Shown in pieces: positions 22,023 through 32,511 of a stretch of 64,000 nt of DNA. The notes below the pieces were generated by a model, which worked only from the letters and a program-made list of their open reading frames with translations, was not told the origin of the DNA and did not search any database. Source of the stretch: Pomphorhynchus laevis. Taxonomy: Eukaryota; Acanthocephala; Palaeacanthocephala; Echinorhynchida; Pomphorhynchidae. The translations under genes and the position numbers were made by a program. Positions within the stretch are counted from its first letter, which is position 1. Every line of letters starts with the position of its first letter. The stretch is from contig WNNJ02003583.1 of NCBI GenBank assembly GCA_012934845.2, positions 62,001 to 126,000 of the forward strand, read 5' to 3'.

Positions 22023-25000
22023 TACCCGCAAATGGGTCCAAAAATGTCGAGCAATAAACTGCTGAATAAATGTCGAGCAATAAACTGCTGATACTGGATA
22101 CAGCTACGAAGACGAGTCGGCTGGGTGTTTGAATGTACTACGCATGGGAGTACCTCGTGTTGACCGTGGACTCCGGAGACAGGCCGATATTGACCGAGCA
22201 ATTTCGAAGCTTATTTTTCTTTTTAGTCTAATAGCTATATCACTGTAGCGTATGTGTCCTTGTTGAGCGAAAGCGGTCGCAATAGTCTTTACTAGCATAC
22301 TAGCTTCTTTGCCGAAACCCCCTGATGTTGAAAAGACGAGCGGGATAAAGGAGCTGTTTTCTATCCTTCGGATTCTTTCGAGGTACTTGGATTTTTTTTC
22401 TTTTTTCGTTATAATCGAAAGCGTTGTCAGGACTGCGTATTGTGTTCGATTGAGCATGAGAAGAAAAGACATTGACGTCGAAGAACGTCCGCTCGAATCG
22501 AGATCCGTGTAAACCGGAGCAGACAATATCCAGACGGGCACATTGTTTGGTAGTAGTCGCTGGATTTTCAAAACGGGTGTTCTCGGGAACGTTCGATAAC
22601 TCCGGTTCAATCCCAACGTTGTGAGCAACTTGGCTTAGCGCTGATGCTATAGTGTCCCGAACCGCATTATGGCGAATAATCGGAAGACCACCATGTTTGC
22701 ATGATAGTGCATGGGGAAGATTGATCTTCGAGCCACAGTAACAAGTACACGTTTCAATCTCAGGATCGATACTGCCATACCGTGCATTAAGTGCGTCGTG
22801 AAATTCGTTTGCTGACAAATAGAATTGTTCTTGTCGCAGTGGTAAGGCGCTTAGCCAAGAAGACGCACCGTGGTGTGCTGCATGTTTACTGGAATTCTGG
22901 GTGACCGTGGCTAGTTTGCTAATAATCTTTGAGGCGCGTTCTTGGCGTGAATTGAACCGGAATTGAGTGATTTCGCGGAGGATTGCATTTTGTTTTTCTC
23001 GTAGGTTGTCGCCAGTCACCTCATCGACATATGAGGAAACCAACATTGTCGCTGATGCTTGTTCAAGTGTGGCAACGAAAGTTGGCGAGTTTATCCCGAT
23101 ACCTCCAAATTCAAGAGGTGAGCACAAAATATCCGTCATCTCCTTGTTCGGCTTGAAAGTTGCCAGAAGAGGCAGCAATGGTGATTTGATAAATTCTTCG
23201 AGGTCGGACCACACTTTGTCGACTGAGCGGCATGTGCGCATTATGTGAATCCATTTCGACTGGATCGAGTGAACCATGCCAGCGTAGGCCACGTGTGGGT
23301 CAAGTCTGGTCACCATACTCAGACGCTCGACAAGAGCTTTCCATTTTGCAAACATGATTGCGGTAGAAGATTGTTCGTAATCGTCAAAACCAATTGAGGT
23401 TCCCAGAACATCTATGCCAGCTGTTGTTGAATTGATACTAGAATCAGGGAGAAGATCATTATGTATCGGAGAGTAAGACAGAATATTAGATTTGTGTGGG
23501 TTAGTAAAATAGCCGAATTTTGGTCCCTCTGTTTTAAGGGCATCCCAAACTTGCCTCAACACATCCAGTGGTCCGACAAAGTTGGCGTCATCGGCATACC
23601 ATATTTGATAAACGGATGGTACTTGGCGTTTTATCGTTTCGATAAGAGGAAGAGATGTCATTGCAAATCCAGCCATCGCAAATGGGTCACCTTGGGTGAA
23701 CCCTTCGACTGAGAAAATGCTGTTTTCGCCAATTGTAAGCTCAGAAGGACTAGCATAAATATTGCGCAGTGAACAGGAGAGAGCCGGACATACATATGTT
23801 ATGTTGTGAAGTGCCACGGCACGGTTTATCCGGTTGAAGGCATTCGTAGCGTCTATTGTCATAATACACATATCGGAAGATAGGTTCAATTTCGTTTTTA
23901 GCTTCTCAATGGCCAATTCGATGCCACCTCTTTGCGAGGCCCCTAGCTGTGTAACTCCTGCCACGTCTTGTACATCGTTGCGAATTATAGCCAGGATCGC
24001 TCTATTAATGATACGTCTGACGGTATTGCAGATTCCAATTGGCCGAACTCCTCCTGACTTTTTTTCGAGTGCGACTAGACGACATGCAGTAAAAGGATCG
24101 AGGGCGCCAGGCGGGATTTCTACAGTGGCGACGAAAATAGCAAACCTGGCTATGGCCTTGGCTAGTGAGCTTGAAGCAGCGCCGAAATCTGCAAGCATTT
24201 GTGACCAAGTCGCCGCATTAAGCCCAGACGGACCTGCTGCACCTTTGATTTGTCTGCTTGATCTAATAATAGATGTCTCATCTAAGGCGTAGAAGCGGCA
24301 GGGGTGATGGGTTTCGGAACCCGGAAATGGGGACGATAACAGCACATCAGGAGGAGCTGAAATTGCATCGGGATGCAGGTCCTCGAGCAAAGATAGCACA
24401 GAAACACCATTTATAATATGGTCAGGGAGTAAAACACCAGACTCGAGGCTATCTTACAGAATCGATGTTCCAGCTCTAATGCGGCCTTTTGTCATGAGAT
24501 TTTGGTATTGTGATATCCAGCTTAGTCGCTTCGTTGGACGTCGCAACTTTAGGTTGTCTTGAATAAACTGTGCTTCTTCGAAAATTGCATCAAAATCTTT
24601 AGCCTTCCAGGATACTAGTCTGCGTTCTAATGTTTTACGGATTAGAGTGATTTTTCTGCAGGGAATTCTTTGCAGTACACATTGAGAAAAAATTGTTGCA
24701 GTTCGTAGCTCGACTTCAGTACGCTTGACGTCGTCGGCTGCCCTATCGTAAAAATTGCTTAAAATGTTGATGAACTCATTGCTAGCGGAACATCGAGGTC
24801 AAATGATCAGGTTAGGTCTCCAGTGAATGACTATGTTATATAGTTCATTTATTGATTTTTTATTGCATGAGTGATTGCTACCGGACGTGTCCGCGATGGT
24901 AATGGCAGGGATGTGATAATCGGTCAACAATGCGCTTCTTGTCGGAATGGTGTTTGCATTGAGATTGTGGTTTATTTGGACAGGTCTTGTATGTTTATTT

Positions 25001-25170
25001 TTGCAACCAACTGCGCGACAGTTTACGCACGATTTATTTGCCTTGGCGCAGCAGCATCCCTTACAGACAGCAGAGGGGCCATTACATTGGCAACACATAC
25101 TCTCACTAGAGGGTTTACCTCTCACCATGTTGGATGAATACTTGTGGTCAATCCGAATTCACAAAGTTTT
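22023..25170 (-). mobile_element. RLE-LINE copy B
   Basis: Nearly complete minus-strand copy, inverted relative to copy A. The 5' leader GGATTGACCACAAGTATTCA precedes the start codon, and the 3' UTR ends in CCCATTTGCGGGTA. Just before the end a segment of about 28 bp (CAGCAGTTTATTGCTCGACA) is present twice. Confidence 0.88.
22104..25128 (-). pseudogene. RLE-LINE B polyprotein, nearly open
   Basis: Frame from the start codon at 25,128: cysteine cluster CCQCNGPSAVCKGCCC, TGA at 24,801-24,799, RKTLERRLVSWKAKDFD, TAA at 24,456-24,454, then 699 open codons to 22,300. These hold RT motifs GAAGPSGLNAATW, VRPIGICNTVRRIINR, TIDATNAFNRINR, GFTQGDPFAMAGFAM and YADDAN, the knuckle CYCGSKINLPHALSCKHGG, RHNAVRDTIASALS, and nuclease residues ARLDIVCSG and TFFDVNVF. 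A frameshift near 22,430 moves SKYLERIRRIENSSFIPL into another frame. The two stops are shared with copy A. RT and nuclease motifs are intact, so this is the best guide to the family. Confidence 0.88.
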
Positions 25171-25534
25171 TATGCGTAGAGGCTGCGCACTCGTGGATAA
25201 TCGTTAGTGTATATTCAATGTGTTGTATACTGTATTTTGTATTTACTTTAGATTGTATGTTTATTAGAAACCAAAATTTTTTTAAAGTCTTTGGTATGTA
25301 TTGAAATAATAATAATAATTTGTGCCTTTCTATAGACTCTGAGAGTTTTATAATTATGTGATTTCTCAGCTTGGGTATGGGGGAAGCACCCCCTTGCCAT
25401 CATAATCATAGGATAACCAAGCACTCACCTTTGGTGTGGATACAGTCAGCATTTCCTTAGAATTACCTGAATTTTGATCCATTTAAGTTACCACGTTGTT
25501 GCTTGTCTTTGCGCTTTACAAATATAATTTTTAG
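25171..25534. other. Unassigned spacer
   Basis: Contains the phrase TGTTTATTAGAAACCAAAAT, also seen near 18,335, a stretch TTTGGTATGTATT followed by AAT repeats that resembles a CR1 3' tail, and a small hairpin GGGGG-AAGCA-CCCCC at about 25,380. No gene is seen. Confidence 0.5.
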
Positions 25535-26018
25535 TTGTGTATAATATTAGGAAAAACTACCATTAATTTATATCGTAAAGACGACATATTTAAATTTACA
25601 AGAAACATATTTTTGCATGAGCATTCATGCATACTCTATAATATAAAATATAATACATTTCTAAAACTACTATTAATTTATATCGTAAAGATGACATATT
25701 TAAATTTACAAGAAACATATTTTTGCATGAGCATTCATGCATACCATATAATATAAAATATAATACATTAAATAATGAAATTTTAAGAATTGCAACAATA
25801 TGTAATGATATTGGCTTTCTTCAAAATCATTTAAATAATTTAATAGATACATATTTTAAACTAGGTTATTATAAAAATAACATCAAGCAGAAAATAGTAA
25901 AAAATATAAATCAACACAATAATATAAAAAATAAATTTAAACTCTAAAGTGGCAAATTTTTATGGATGGATAATAAATAATATACTTTGTATTAGAATAA
26001 GATACTAGATAGTTATTT

Positions 26019-26123
26019 CAGAGGAAATACATCATTAGCATGTATTTGGCCTCGCTGCTATGTTGGGTAGATGAGTTAGGGGCCGAAACCTGATAGCATA
26101 GCAGTTCCTACTGATGACCTCTA
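26019..26123 (+). ncRNA. Folded 3' segment of Naiad-like PLE with hammerhead-like core
   Basis: Closing stem CAGAGG/CCTCTA, hairpin AAATACAT/ATGTATTT, hairpin CTGCTATG/CATAGCAG, and CTGATGA just before the closing 3' strand. Same layout as 31,397-31,501 and 56,501-56,605. Confidence 0.4.
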
Positions 26124-26261
26124 ATTCTTATTTTGATACAACGTCTGTTTTTTATTAGTCAACTCATAAAAATGACTTTTTAAATTTCAATTTTTTATTT
26201 TAACTTGATATAAATTAAGGAAAATCTAAAAACAATTATTAATTTATTAAAAACAATTATT

Positions 26262-26442
26262 ACTCAAGAACATCTTTATGCATCCGAACTTGTACAAATG
26301 CAGACATTGGGATTCCATAGCCGTGATACTAATCTGGAAGAGCTTGCTGCATCTATGGGGGACGCAAAAATGGCTGTGGAACGTAATGAAGATTTTGATT
26401 GATTGACTATAGTTTTAAACAGTTAATTGTCTATTATTAATT
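26262..26442 (+). pseudogene. UBQLN: Ubiquilin C-terminal (UBA) fragment inserted in PLE
   Basis: Bases 26,262-26,393 match 58,587-58,718 over 132 bp with no difference that I can see. They encode the end of the ubiquilin-like protein (LVQMQTLGFHSRDTN, then LEELAASMGDAKMAVERN). After GAAGAT the two loci diverge; here the frame ends NEDFD and stops. It lies in the middle of the PLE 3' UTR, whose uninterrupted form is seen near 31,605, and AAAAACAATTATTA is repeated on the left side. It has no upstream ubiquilin sequence, so it is a 5'-truncated insert. Confidence 0.85.
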
Positions 26443-26540
26443 TTAATATTTAATTATTAAATTTTGATTTAGCATTATTATGTTTTGTTTTGTTTATAAT
26501 TATATTAAACACGTAGACTCAGTTAGCTGATTTAATTTGT

Positions 26541-26719
26541 TCTACGGACATGTTATTATTGACCTGTGGACTTTGTTTTCCCGGTAATATGACCTCTGTC
26601 AGAAATACTGAAACTATGTATTATTGGTTACGACTTTACTATTATTTTTTCTTATTTTCAAACAAGTTTGATGAATTATTAATTCTTAAAAAAGGGAGAA
26701 GTTTGCATCCCAAGGCGTT
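26541..26719. other. Unassigned AT-rich spacer
   Basis: No gene, repeat or RNA recognised. Confidence 0.4.
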
Positions 26720-26935
26720 TACACTTTAAAATGTAAACTGCTTCACGTAATCACGTTTAAGAGACCGGGTAATGGCCAATAGCCAGGTCGCGTAGCGCGT
26801 GGAGTGAAGGTGGTAGATCTTTATAGATCTTGTTCCAGCCTGCAACCGCCTTAAGCAGGGCAGCCCCCTGTCAGATGCTGCTGGATGGCCCGTTGTAAGT
26901 TTAGTCTGAGTCAACTAAACTAGGTGGCGACACCG
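26720..26935. other. GC-richer structured island of unknown origin
   Basis: About 215 bp much richer in GC than its surroundings, with several short inverted repeats: TGGC/GCCA, AGATCT-TTAT-AGATCT, and AGTTTAGT/ACTAAACT near the right end. It ends where the first Naiad-like copy begins. It could be the 5' region of another LINE or a SINE; I cannot identify it, and it encodes no convincing protein. Confidence 0.4.
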
Positions 26936-26949
26936 AAAAAGCAAAGTTA

Positions 26950-28850
26950 AAAATTATGACTTAAAAGTTACATGTACTCAACCACATTGGAAAAATACGT
27001 AAGTACTAATGATTTTAATTTTAGATCTTTTAAATGTAACAGAAAAAATTGTATAGTTTGTGATGTTATAAATAATAATAATTGTATCGTAAGTAATACG
27101 ACAAACAAATGTTTTTCAATAAATATTAATGATAATACCGCAGGTGTAGTGTATCTAATACAATGTACATGTGGATTGCAATATATAGGAAAAACATATC
27201 AAATGTTAAAAACTAGGTTTAGGCAACACATATATAATATACAGCATAATAGTCAAACTATATTTCATAAACATATGAGATTAATAGGACATGATATTAA
27301 AAACAGTAAATTATTTATTTTAGAACATATTATCAAAGAAACATTTCAATATTAAATCAAAAACTATTAGAAAAAGAAGATTTTTGGATAAAAAGGCATA
27401 ATTCCATGTACCCATTAGGATTGAATGACGTGGTACAAGGAATTGGCAGAAGTAGTATAATACATAATAAACAACTATATTATAATAATCCGGTTAAACG
27501 CAAACCAAGAAGTCATGGTGATAAAAAGAATAGGAAAAATAGAGTTAAAAATATTAAAAAAGATATGTATATAAGTGAACAATTAGAAATATTAAAACAA
27601 CTTTTAAGTGATAATAAGTTAAAAGATCTTTATGTAAATATAATAAGGTTTTCTAAAGATATCATATGTTCAATAAATCAAAAATTAATTAACGACTATG
27701 ATAGGCTAAGTTGTATAATAGACAGTTATTGTAATACAAAATACTATAATCGTACAATAAATGTTAATAATAACAATAGAAAATATACATTAACCATAAA
27801 CTTCATTAATAAATGTATAGATAACATAAATATAGCCTGACTTTTAAATAATTCTAAAAGTAAAGAAATAATAGGGTCAGATTTAAGTAAATATATTCCT
27901 AAAATAAGGTATAAACTCCTACCACCATAAGGACGAAAAATTTGTAATTATAATAAAGAATTAAAATCGATATGTAACGATAATATTAGAAACAATGGAA
28001 ATAAAATGCAATTGTAAAAGTCTTAGTTTTGATAAAATAAATGAATATATACTTACCCATAATTTAGAATTAATTGAAAATTGTGAATTAAGAAAACTGC
28101 TATTAAAAGGGTATAAATATAAATTAAATAATAACAACGACAAAAATAAAATTTACAGTTCGTTATATAATAACTTAAATGATTATTGTAGTAAGCTGAT
28201 TAATAGTGAAAGCTCGAATATATCTATAATAAAAATTTGGATTGTATATTTGATAAAATTAAAAATAAAATGAAAATAACAAACAATTATGAAAGAAAAG
28301 ATAAAATTAATAAAGATATGTATAAAGAACTTACTAAATTAAAGGATAACTATATAATAACAACTATTGATAAAGCAAGTAATAACTTTGTCTTCATATG
28401 CAAAAAGCTTTATTATGATATACTAATGAAAGAGGTTAATTCTAATGATTTAAACGTAAATTCAACATATGAACGTAGTGAGTTGAGTTTAGAAACGATT
28501 ATTACAAGTCACTGTTCTATAATGGATGAAAAGGGTATAAAGGTTGAATTAGATAATAAAACTATACCTATATTATATTGGAATCCAAAATTACATAAAA
28601 ATCCAATAAAGCCTAGGTTCATATATAGTGCGTTTAAATGTACATTAAAACCACTTTCTGTCTATATGAATAAAATACTTAAAGTAATTAAAGCACACTT
28701 CAAAAAATATTGCAAGGTAATCGAAATTAATACTGGTATAAAACACTATTTCAGTATTAATTCTACAAAAGAAGTTTTCGAACAGACAAAAGGAACAAAT
28801 TTTTAAAATATAAATACACACGATTTTAGTACGCTTAATACATAAAAAAT
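26950..28850 (+). mobile_element. Naiad-like PLE copy 1 (nuclease first, RT truncated)
   Basis: Order: cysteine motif KCNRKNCIVCDV, GIY-YIG nuclease, linker with the CxC-type motif KCNCKSLSF, then the start of the RT, where it stops near 28,850. It is followed directly by copy 2 in the same orientation. Nuclease before RT is the permuted order described for Naiad/Chlamys Penelope-like elements. Several frame breaks are present. Confidence 0.85.
26972..28806 (+). pseudogene. Naiad-like PLE copy 1 polyprotein remnant
   Basis: 26,972-27,355: zinc-binding CNRKNCIVC and the nuclease core VVYLIQCTCGLQYIGKT with RFRQHIYNIQH and KHMRLIGHD. 27,406-27,840: conserved linker MYPLGLNDVVQGIGRSSIIH, rich in Lys and Asn. 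27,995-28,273 and 28,237-28,806: CxC motif KCNCKSLSFDKIN and early RT motifs TTIDKASNNFVFICKKLYYD and WNPKLHKNPIKPRF. Stops or frameshifts lie near 27,355, 27,838 and 28,250, and the frame ends at 28,804. The catalytic YIDD part of the RT is missing. It would have encoded a nuclease-RT fusion. Confidence 0.82.
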
Positions 28851-28956
28851 GTAATAGATTTTTTTATGAAATGTATTAATACATATAAATACATACGAAT
28901 TTAGGCAACACATATATAATATACAGCATAATAGTCCAATTATATTTCATAAACAT

Positions 28957-31358
28957 ATGAGATTAATAGGACATGATATTAAAAACTGTAAATTATTTAT
29001 TTTAGAACACATTATAGAAGAAAACATTTCAATATTAAATCAAAAACTATTAGAAAAAGAAGATTTTTGGATAAAAAGGCATAATTCCATGTACCCATTA
29101 GGATTGAATGACGTGATACAAGGAATTGGCAGAAGTAGTATAATACATAATAAACAACTATATTATAATAATCCAGTTAAACGCAAACCAAGAAGTCATA
29201 GGTGATAAAATGAATAGGAAAAATAGAGTTAAAAATATTAAAAAAGATGTGTATATAAATGAACGATTAGAAATATTAAAACAACTTTTAAGTGATAATA
29301 AGCTAAAAGATCTTTATGTAAATATAAGAAGTTTTTCTAAAGATATCATATGTTCAATAAATCAAAAATTAATTAACGACTATGATAGGCTAAGTTGTAT
29401 AATAGACAGTTATTGTAATACAAAATACTATAATCGTACAATAAATGTAAATAATAACAATAGAAAATATACATTAACCATAAACTTCATTAATAAATGT
29501 ATAGATAACATAAATATAGCCGGACTTTTAAATAATTCTAAAAGTAAAGAAATAATAGGGTCAGATTTAAGTAAATATATTCCTAAAATAAGGTATAAAC
29601 TCCTACCACCATTAGGACGAAAAATTTGTAATTATAATAAAGAATTAAAATCAATATGTAACGATAATATTAGAAACATAATGGAAATAAAATGCAATTG
29701 TAAAAGTCTTAGTTTTGATAAAATAAATAAACATATATGTACCCATAATCTAGAATTAATTGAAAATTGTGAATTAAGAAAGCTGCTATCAAAAGGGTAT
29801 AAATATAGATTAAATAATAACAACGACAAAAATAAAATTTACAATTCGTTATATAATAACTTAAATGATTACTTTAGTAAGCTGATTAATAGTGAAAGCT
29901 CGAATATGTCTAAGATAAAAATTTGGAAAGATTATATATTTGATAAAATTAAAAATAAAATGAAAATAACAAACAATTATAAAAGAAAAGATAAAATTAA
30001 TAAAGATATGTATAAAGAACTTACTAAATTAAAGGATAACTATATAATAACAACTATTGATAAAGCTAGTAATAACTTTGTCTTCATATGCAAAAAGCTT
30101 TATTATGATATACTAATGAAAGAGGTTAATTCTAATGATTTAAATGTAAATCCAACATATGAACGTAGTGAGTTGAGTTTAGAAACAATTATTACAAGTC
30201 ACTGTTCTATAATGGATAAAAAGGGTATAAAGGTTGAATTAGATAATAAAACTATACCTATATTATATTGGAATCCAAAATTACATAAAAATCCAATAAA
30301 ACCTAGGTTCATATGTAGTGCGTTTAAATGTACATTAAAACCACTTTCTGTCTATATGAATAAAATACTTAAAGTAATTAAAGCACACTTTTAAAAAATA
30401 TTGCAAGGTAATCGAAATTAATACTGGTATAAAACACTATTTCAGTATTAATTCTACAAAAGAATTTTTAGAACAGACAAAAGGAATAAATTTTCAAAAT
30501 ATAAATACATACGATTTTAGTACGCTTTATACAAATCTAGGTTTAGTAGATATTAAAGAAGCGTTAGTAAAATTAATTAATCTTATATTCGGAAAAAGAT
30601 ATACATATATATGTTATAATAATTATAACGCCTATCTAACAAAAATTAAACCATCAAATAAATATAAATATATGGATAAAATTGAATTAATAGAATCCTT
30701 AAATATTTTGATAAATCAAAATTATTTAAAAGTAGGGACATCTATATTTAGACAAGTAAAAGGTGTTCCAATGGGTGGTAATAGTAGCCCAATTATAGCT
30801 GACTTGTTTTTAAGCTTTATAGAATATGAATTTGTTCATAACTGTGTAAAAACTAAATCTAAACAATATAAATATATGAAATATATGTTTCGATACATTG
30901 ATGATATATGTGTATTTAATTCTAATAATTTTTATTCAATTAGTGAGCACATTTATCCAGAAAGCCTTATTCTTAACAAAACCAATATTAATGATAAAGA
31001 AGGTGTATATCTAGATATGAACATTAAATTAACATTAACTAAAACTACTATTAATTTATATCGTAAAGATGACATATTTAAATTTACAAGAAACATATTT
31101 TTGCATGAGCATTCATGCATACCATATAATATAAAATATAATACATTAAATAATGAAATTTTAAGAATTGCAACAATATGTAATGATATTGGCTTTCTTC
31201 AAAATCATTTAAATAATTTAATAGATACATATTTTAAACTAGGTTACTATAAAAATAACATCAAGCAGAAAATAGTAAAATATATAAATCAACACAATAA
31301 TATAAAGAATAAATTTAAACTCTTAAGTGGCAAATTTTTATGGATGGATAATAAATAA
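28957..31358 (+). pseudogene. Naiad-like PLE copy 2: GIY-YIG end, linker and RT
   Basis: 28,957-29,205: end of the nuclease (RLIGHDIKNCKLF) and start of the linker. 29,210-30,394: 394 codons with KNRKNRVKNIKKDVYI, the CxC motif KCNCKSLSFDKIN...HICTHN, TTIDKASNNFVF and WNPKLHKNPIKPRFIC. 30,672-31,358: RT palm with QVKGVPMGGNSSPIIADLFL, catalytic FRYIDDIC and thumb-like IATICNDIGFLQNHL. There is no nuclease after the RT; it ends in KFLWMDNK and a stop. Breaks fall near 29,206 and 30,393. It would prime cDNA synthesis at nuclease-cut ends. Confidence 0.87.
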
Positions 31359-31396
31359 TATACTTTGTATTAGAATAAGATACTAGATAGTTATTT

Positions 31397-31501
31397 TAGA
31401 GGAAATACATCATTAGCATGTATTTGGCCCCGCTGCTATGTTGGGTAGAGGAGTTAGGGGCCGAAACCTGATAGCATAGCAGTTCCTCCTGATGACCTCT
31501 A
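31397..31501 (+). ncRNA. Folded 3' segment of Naiad-like PLE with hammerhead-like core
   Basis: Closing stem TAGAGG/CCTCTA. Inside it are GAAA overlapping the 5' strand, an 8-bp hairpin AAATACAT/ATGTATTT, a second hairpin CTGCTATG/CATAGCAG, and CTGATGA right before the closing 3' strand. The elements follow hammerhead order in a permuted form (stem II open). One extra C after CTGATGA and weak pairing next to the core make catalysis uncertain. A GGCCCC/GGGGCC alternative pairing also exists. The segment is kept in all three copies of this 3' region. Confidence 0.42.
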
Positions 31502-31725
31502 ATTCTTATTCTGATACAACGTCTGTTATTTATTAGTCAATTCATAAAAATGACGTTTATTTTAAATTTCAATTTTTTATTTTAACTTGATATTAATTAA
31601 AGAAAATCTAAAAACAATTATTAATTTTAATATTTAATTATTAAATTTTGATTTATCATTATTATTTTTGTTTTTTTTATAATTATATTAAATACGTAGA
31701 CTCATTTAGCTGATTTAAGTTATTT

Positions 31726-31919
31726 GGTTTTTTTCCAGCAATGAAGGCTTGTTCAAAAATATTATTGTACAAATTACAAAACATGAGATATTTGTTGCTT
31801 AAATGTTTGTTTGCATTACGCTTTTTTATTATGCTACTTAATATCGAAAATTGATCTTAAACCCCCCGATGAAATAAGTAAGCTCTTAGTTTATATTAAG
31901 TCCTCATTTTATGTTAATT
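31726..31919. other. Spacer downstream of the RPC7-like segment
   Basis: AT-rich; contains TTTTTTCCAG followed by CAATGAAGG, which could be a splice acceptor on the plus strand. No gene is confirmed. Confidence 0.35.
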
Positions 31920-32511
31920 TTACATAACCCCTTCGTCATTTTGATCATCGTCAGAGAGATACTTTTCACCCGAATCAAAATAATTTGTTAAATAATCAAT
32001 GGCCTCTTCGCCTTCCGATTCTTCGCTGTCTGGTATTTTGTTGCTTTCTTCACTGTCACTCTCACTATTTGAAACATGTTCACCTTCTTCGTCATTGTGT
32101 TCACTATGCTGCTTCTCTGGATTGCCGTTTGTACTGTTAATATTATTAAAACCGTTCTCTGACACAAGTTTTGTTGTTTTAGATCGCTTCGACGATTTTC
32201 TAGTTAATTCCTTAGGTATTAAGTGATCCACATCTGCAAGCCATCTAGAGTTTATCGGATTCTTTGGATCGTATAAAAAAAGTTTGGACATTTCCTTGAA
32301 TTGACGTCGAAATTTTTGATTAATTGAATATACACGGTTAACAGTTTCTTCGTCATCGTCTGTAAAATGTTTAAATATTGTATTAGGTAAATCGGGAAAT
32401 GGTTTATCATGCCCAGCGATTGATTCTTTATTTTTGAGGTTTTCCTCTTGTGTTTCCTTAAAACTACCCACTTGAAAACGTTGTCTACGCCAAGCACACA
32501 TTATTGACTAG
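31920..32511 (-). CDS. POLR3G: RNA polymerase III subunit RPC7-like (POLR3G/Rpc31 family)
   Basis: A 193-codon frame with start codon at 32,501. The middle (FPDLPNTIFKHF, then SINQKFRRQFKEMSKLF and SRWLADVDHLIPKEL) resembles the conserved core of RPC7, with a basic KRSK patch next. The C-terminal half is very acidic and Ser/Glu-rich and ends DYLTNYFDSGEKYLSDDD, close to the YFDNGED-type tail typical of RPC7. RPC7 belongs to the RPC3/RPC6/RPC7 initiation subcomplex of Pol III. TTTCTAG just upstream (32,511-32,517 on the minus strand) could be a splice acceptor, so this may be a last exon; no upstream exon is seen. It is not flanked by a poly(A) tract. It is one of only two host-like protein segments here. 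Confidence 0.6.

Larger units (their letters stand above)
25535..26540 (+). mobile_element. Naiad-like PLE, 3' fragment carrying a ubiquilin insert
   Basis: Encodes the end of the RT (IFKFTRNIFLHEHSC, then IATICNDIGFLQNHL), then the 3' UTR with the folded segment at 26,019-26,123 and the family 3' end near 26,520 (GACTCAGTTAGCTGATTTAA). A segment at 25,561-25,670 is duplicated at 25,671-25,780 with a 110-bp period. The 3' UTR is interrupted by ubiquilin-derived sequence from 26,262. Confidence 0.85.
28895..31725 (+). mobile_element. Naiad-like PLE copy 2 (5' truncated, complete 3' end)
   Basis: Begins inside the GIY-YIG domain (FRQHIYNIQHNSP), passes through the linker and whole RT, and ends in a 3' UTR with a folded segment (31,397-31,501) and the terminal phrase CGTAGACTCATTTAGCTGAT. 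Copies 1 and 2 lie head to tail, a layout common for Penelope-like elements. This is the best RT copy in the window. Confidence 0.87.

Noticed and set aside
23834-24292. A 152-codon frame opposite RLE-LINE B, and its twin opposite copy A (14,285-14,743)
   Set aside because: It is the antisense of the RT coding sequence and shows no family resemblance.
26726-26914. A tRNA gene or protein gene in the GC-richer island
   Set aside because: No cloverleaf with a TTC loop could be drawn and the short frame has no recognisable motif.
31405-31500. A standard type I or type III hammerhead in the Naiad-like 3' end
   Set aside because: GAAA precedes CTGATGA on the strand and only a permuted fold is possible, so I do not call a canonical ribozyme.
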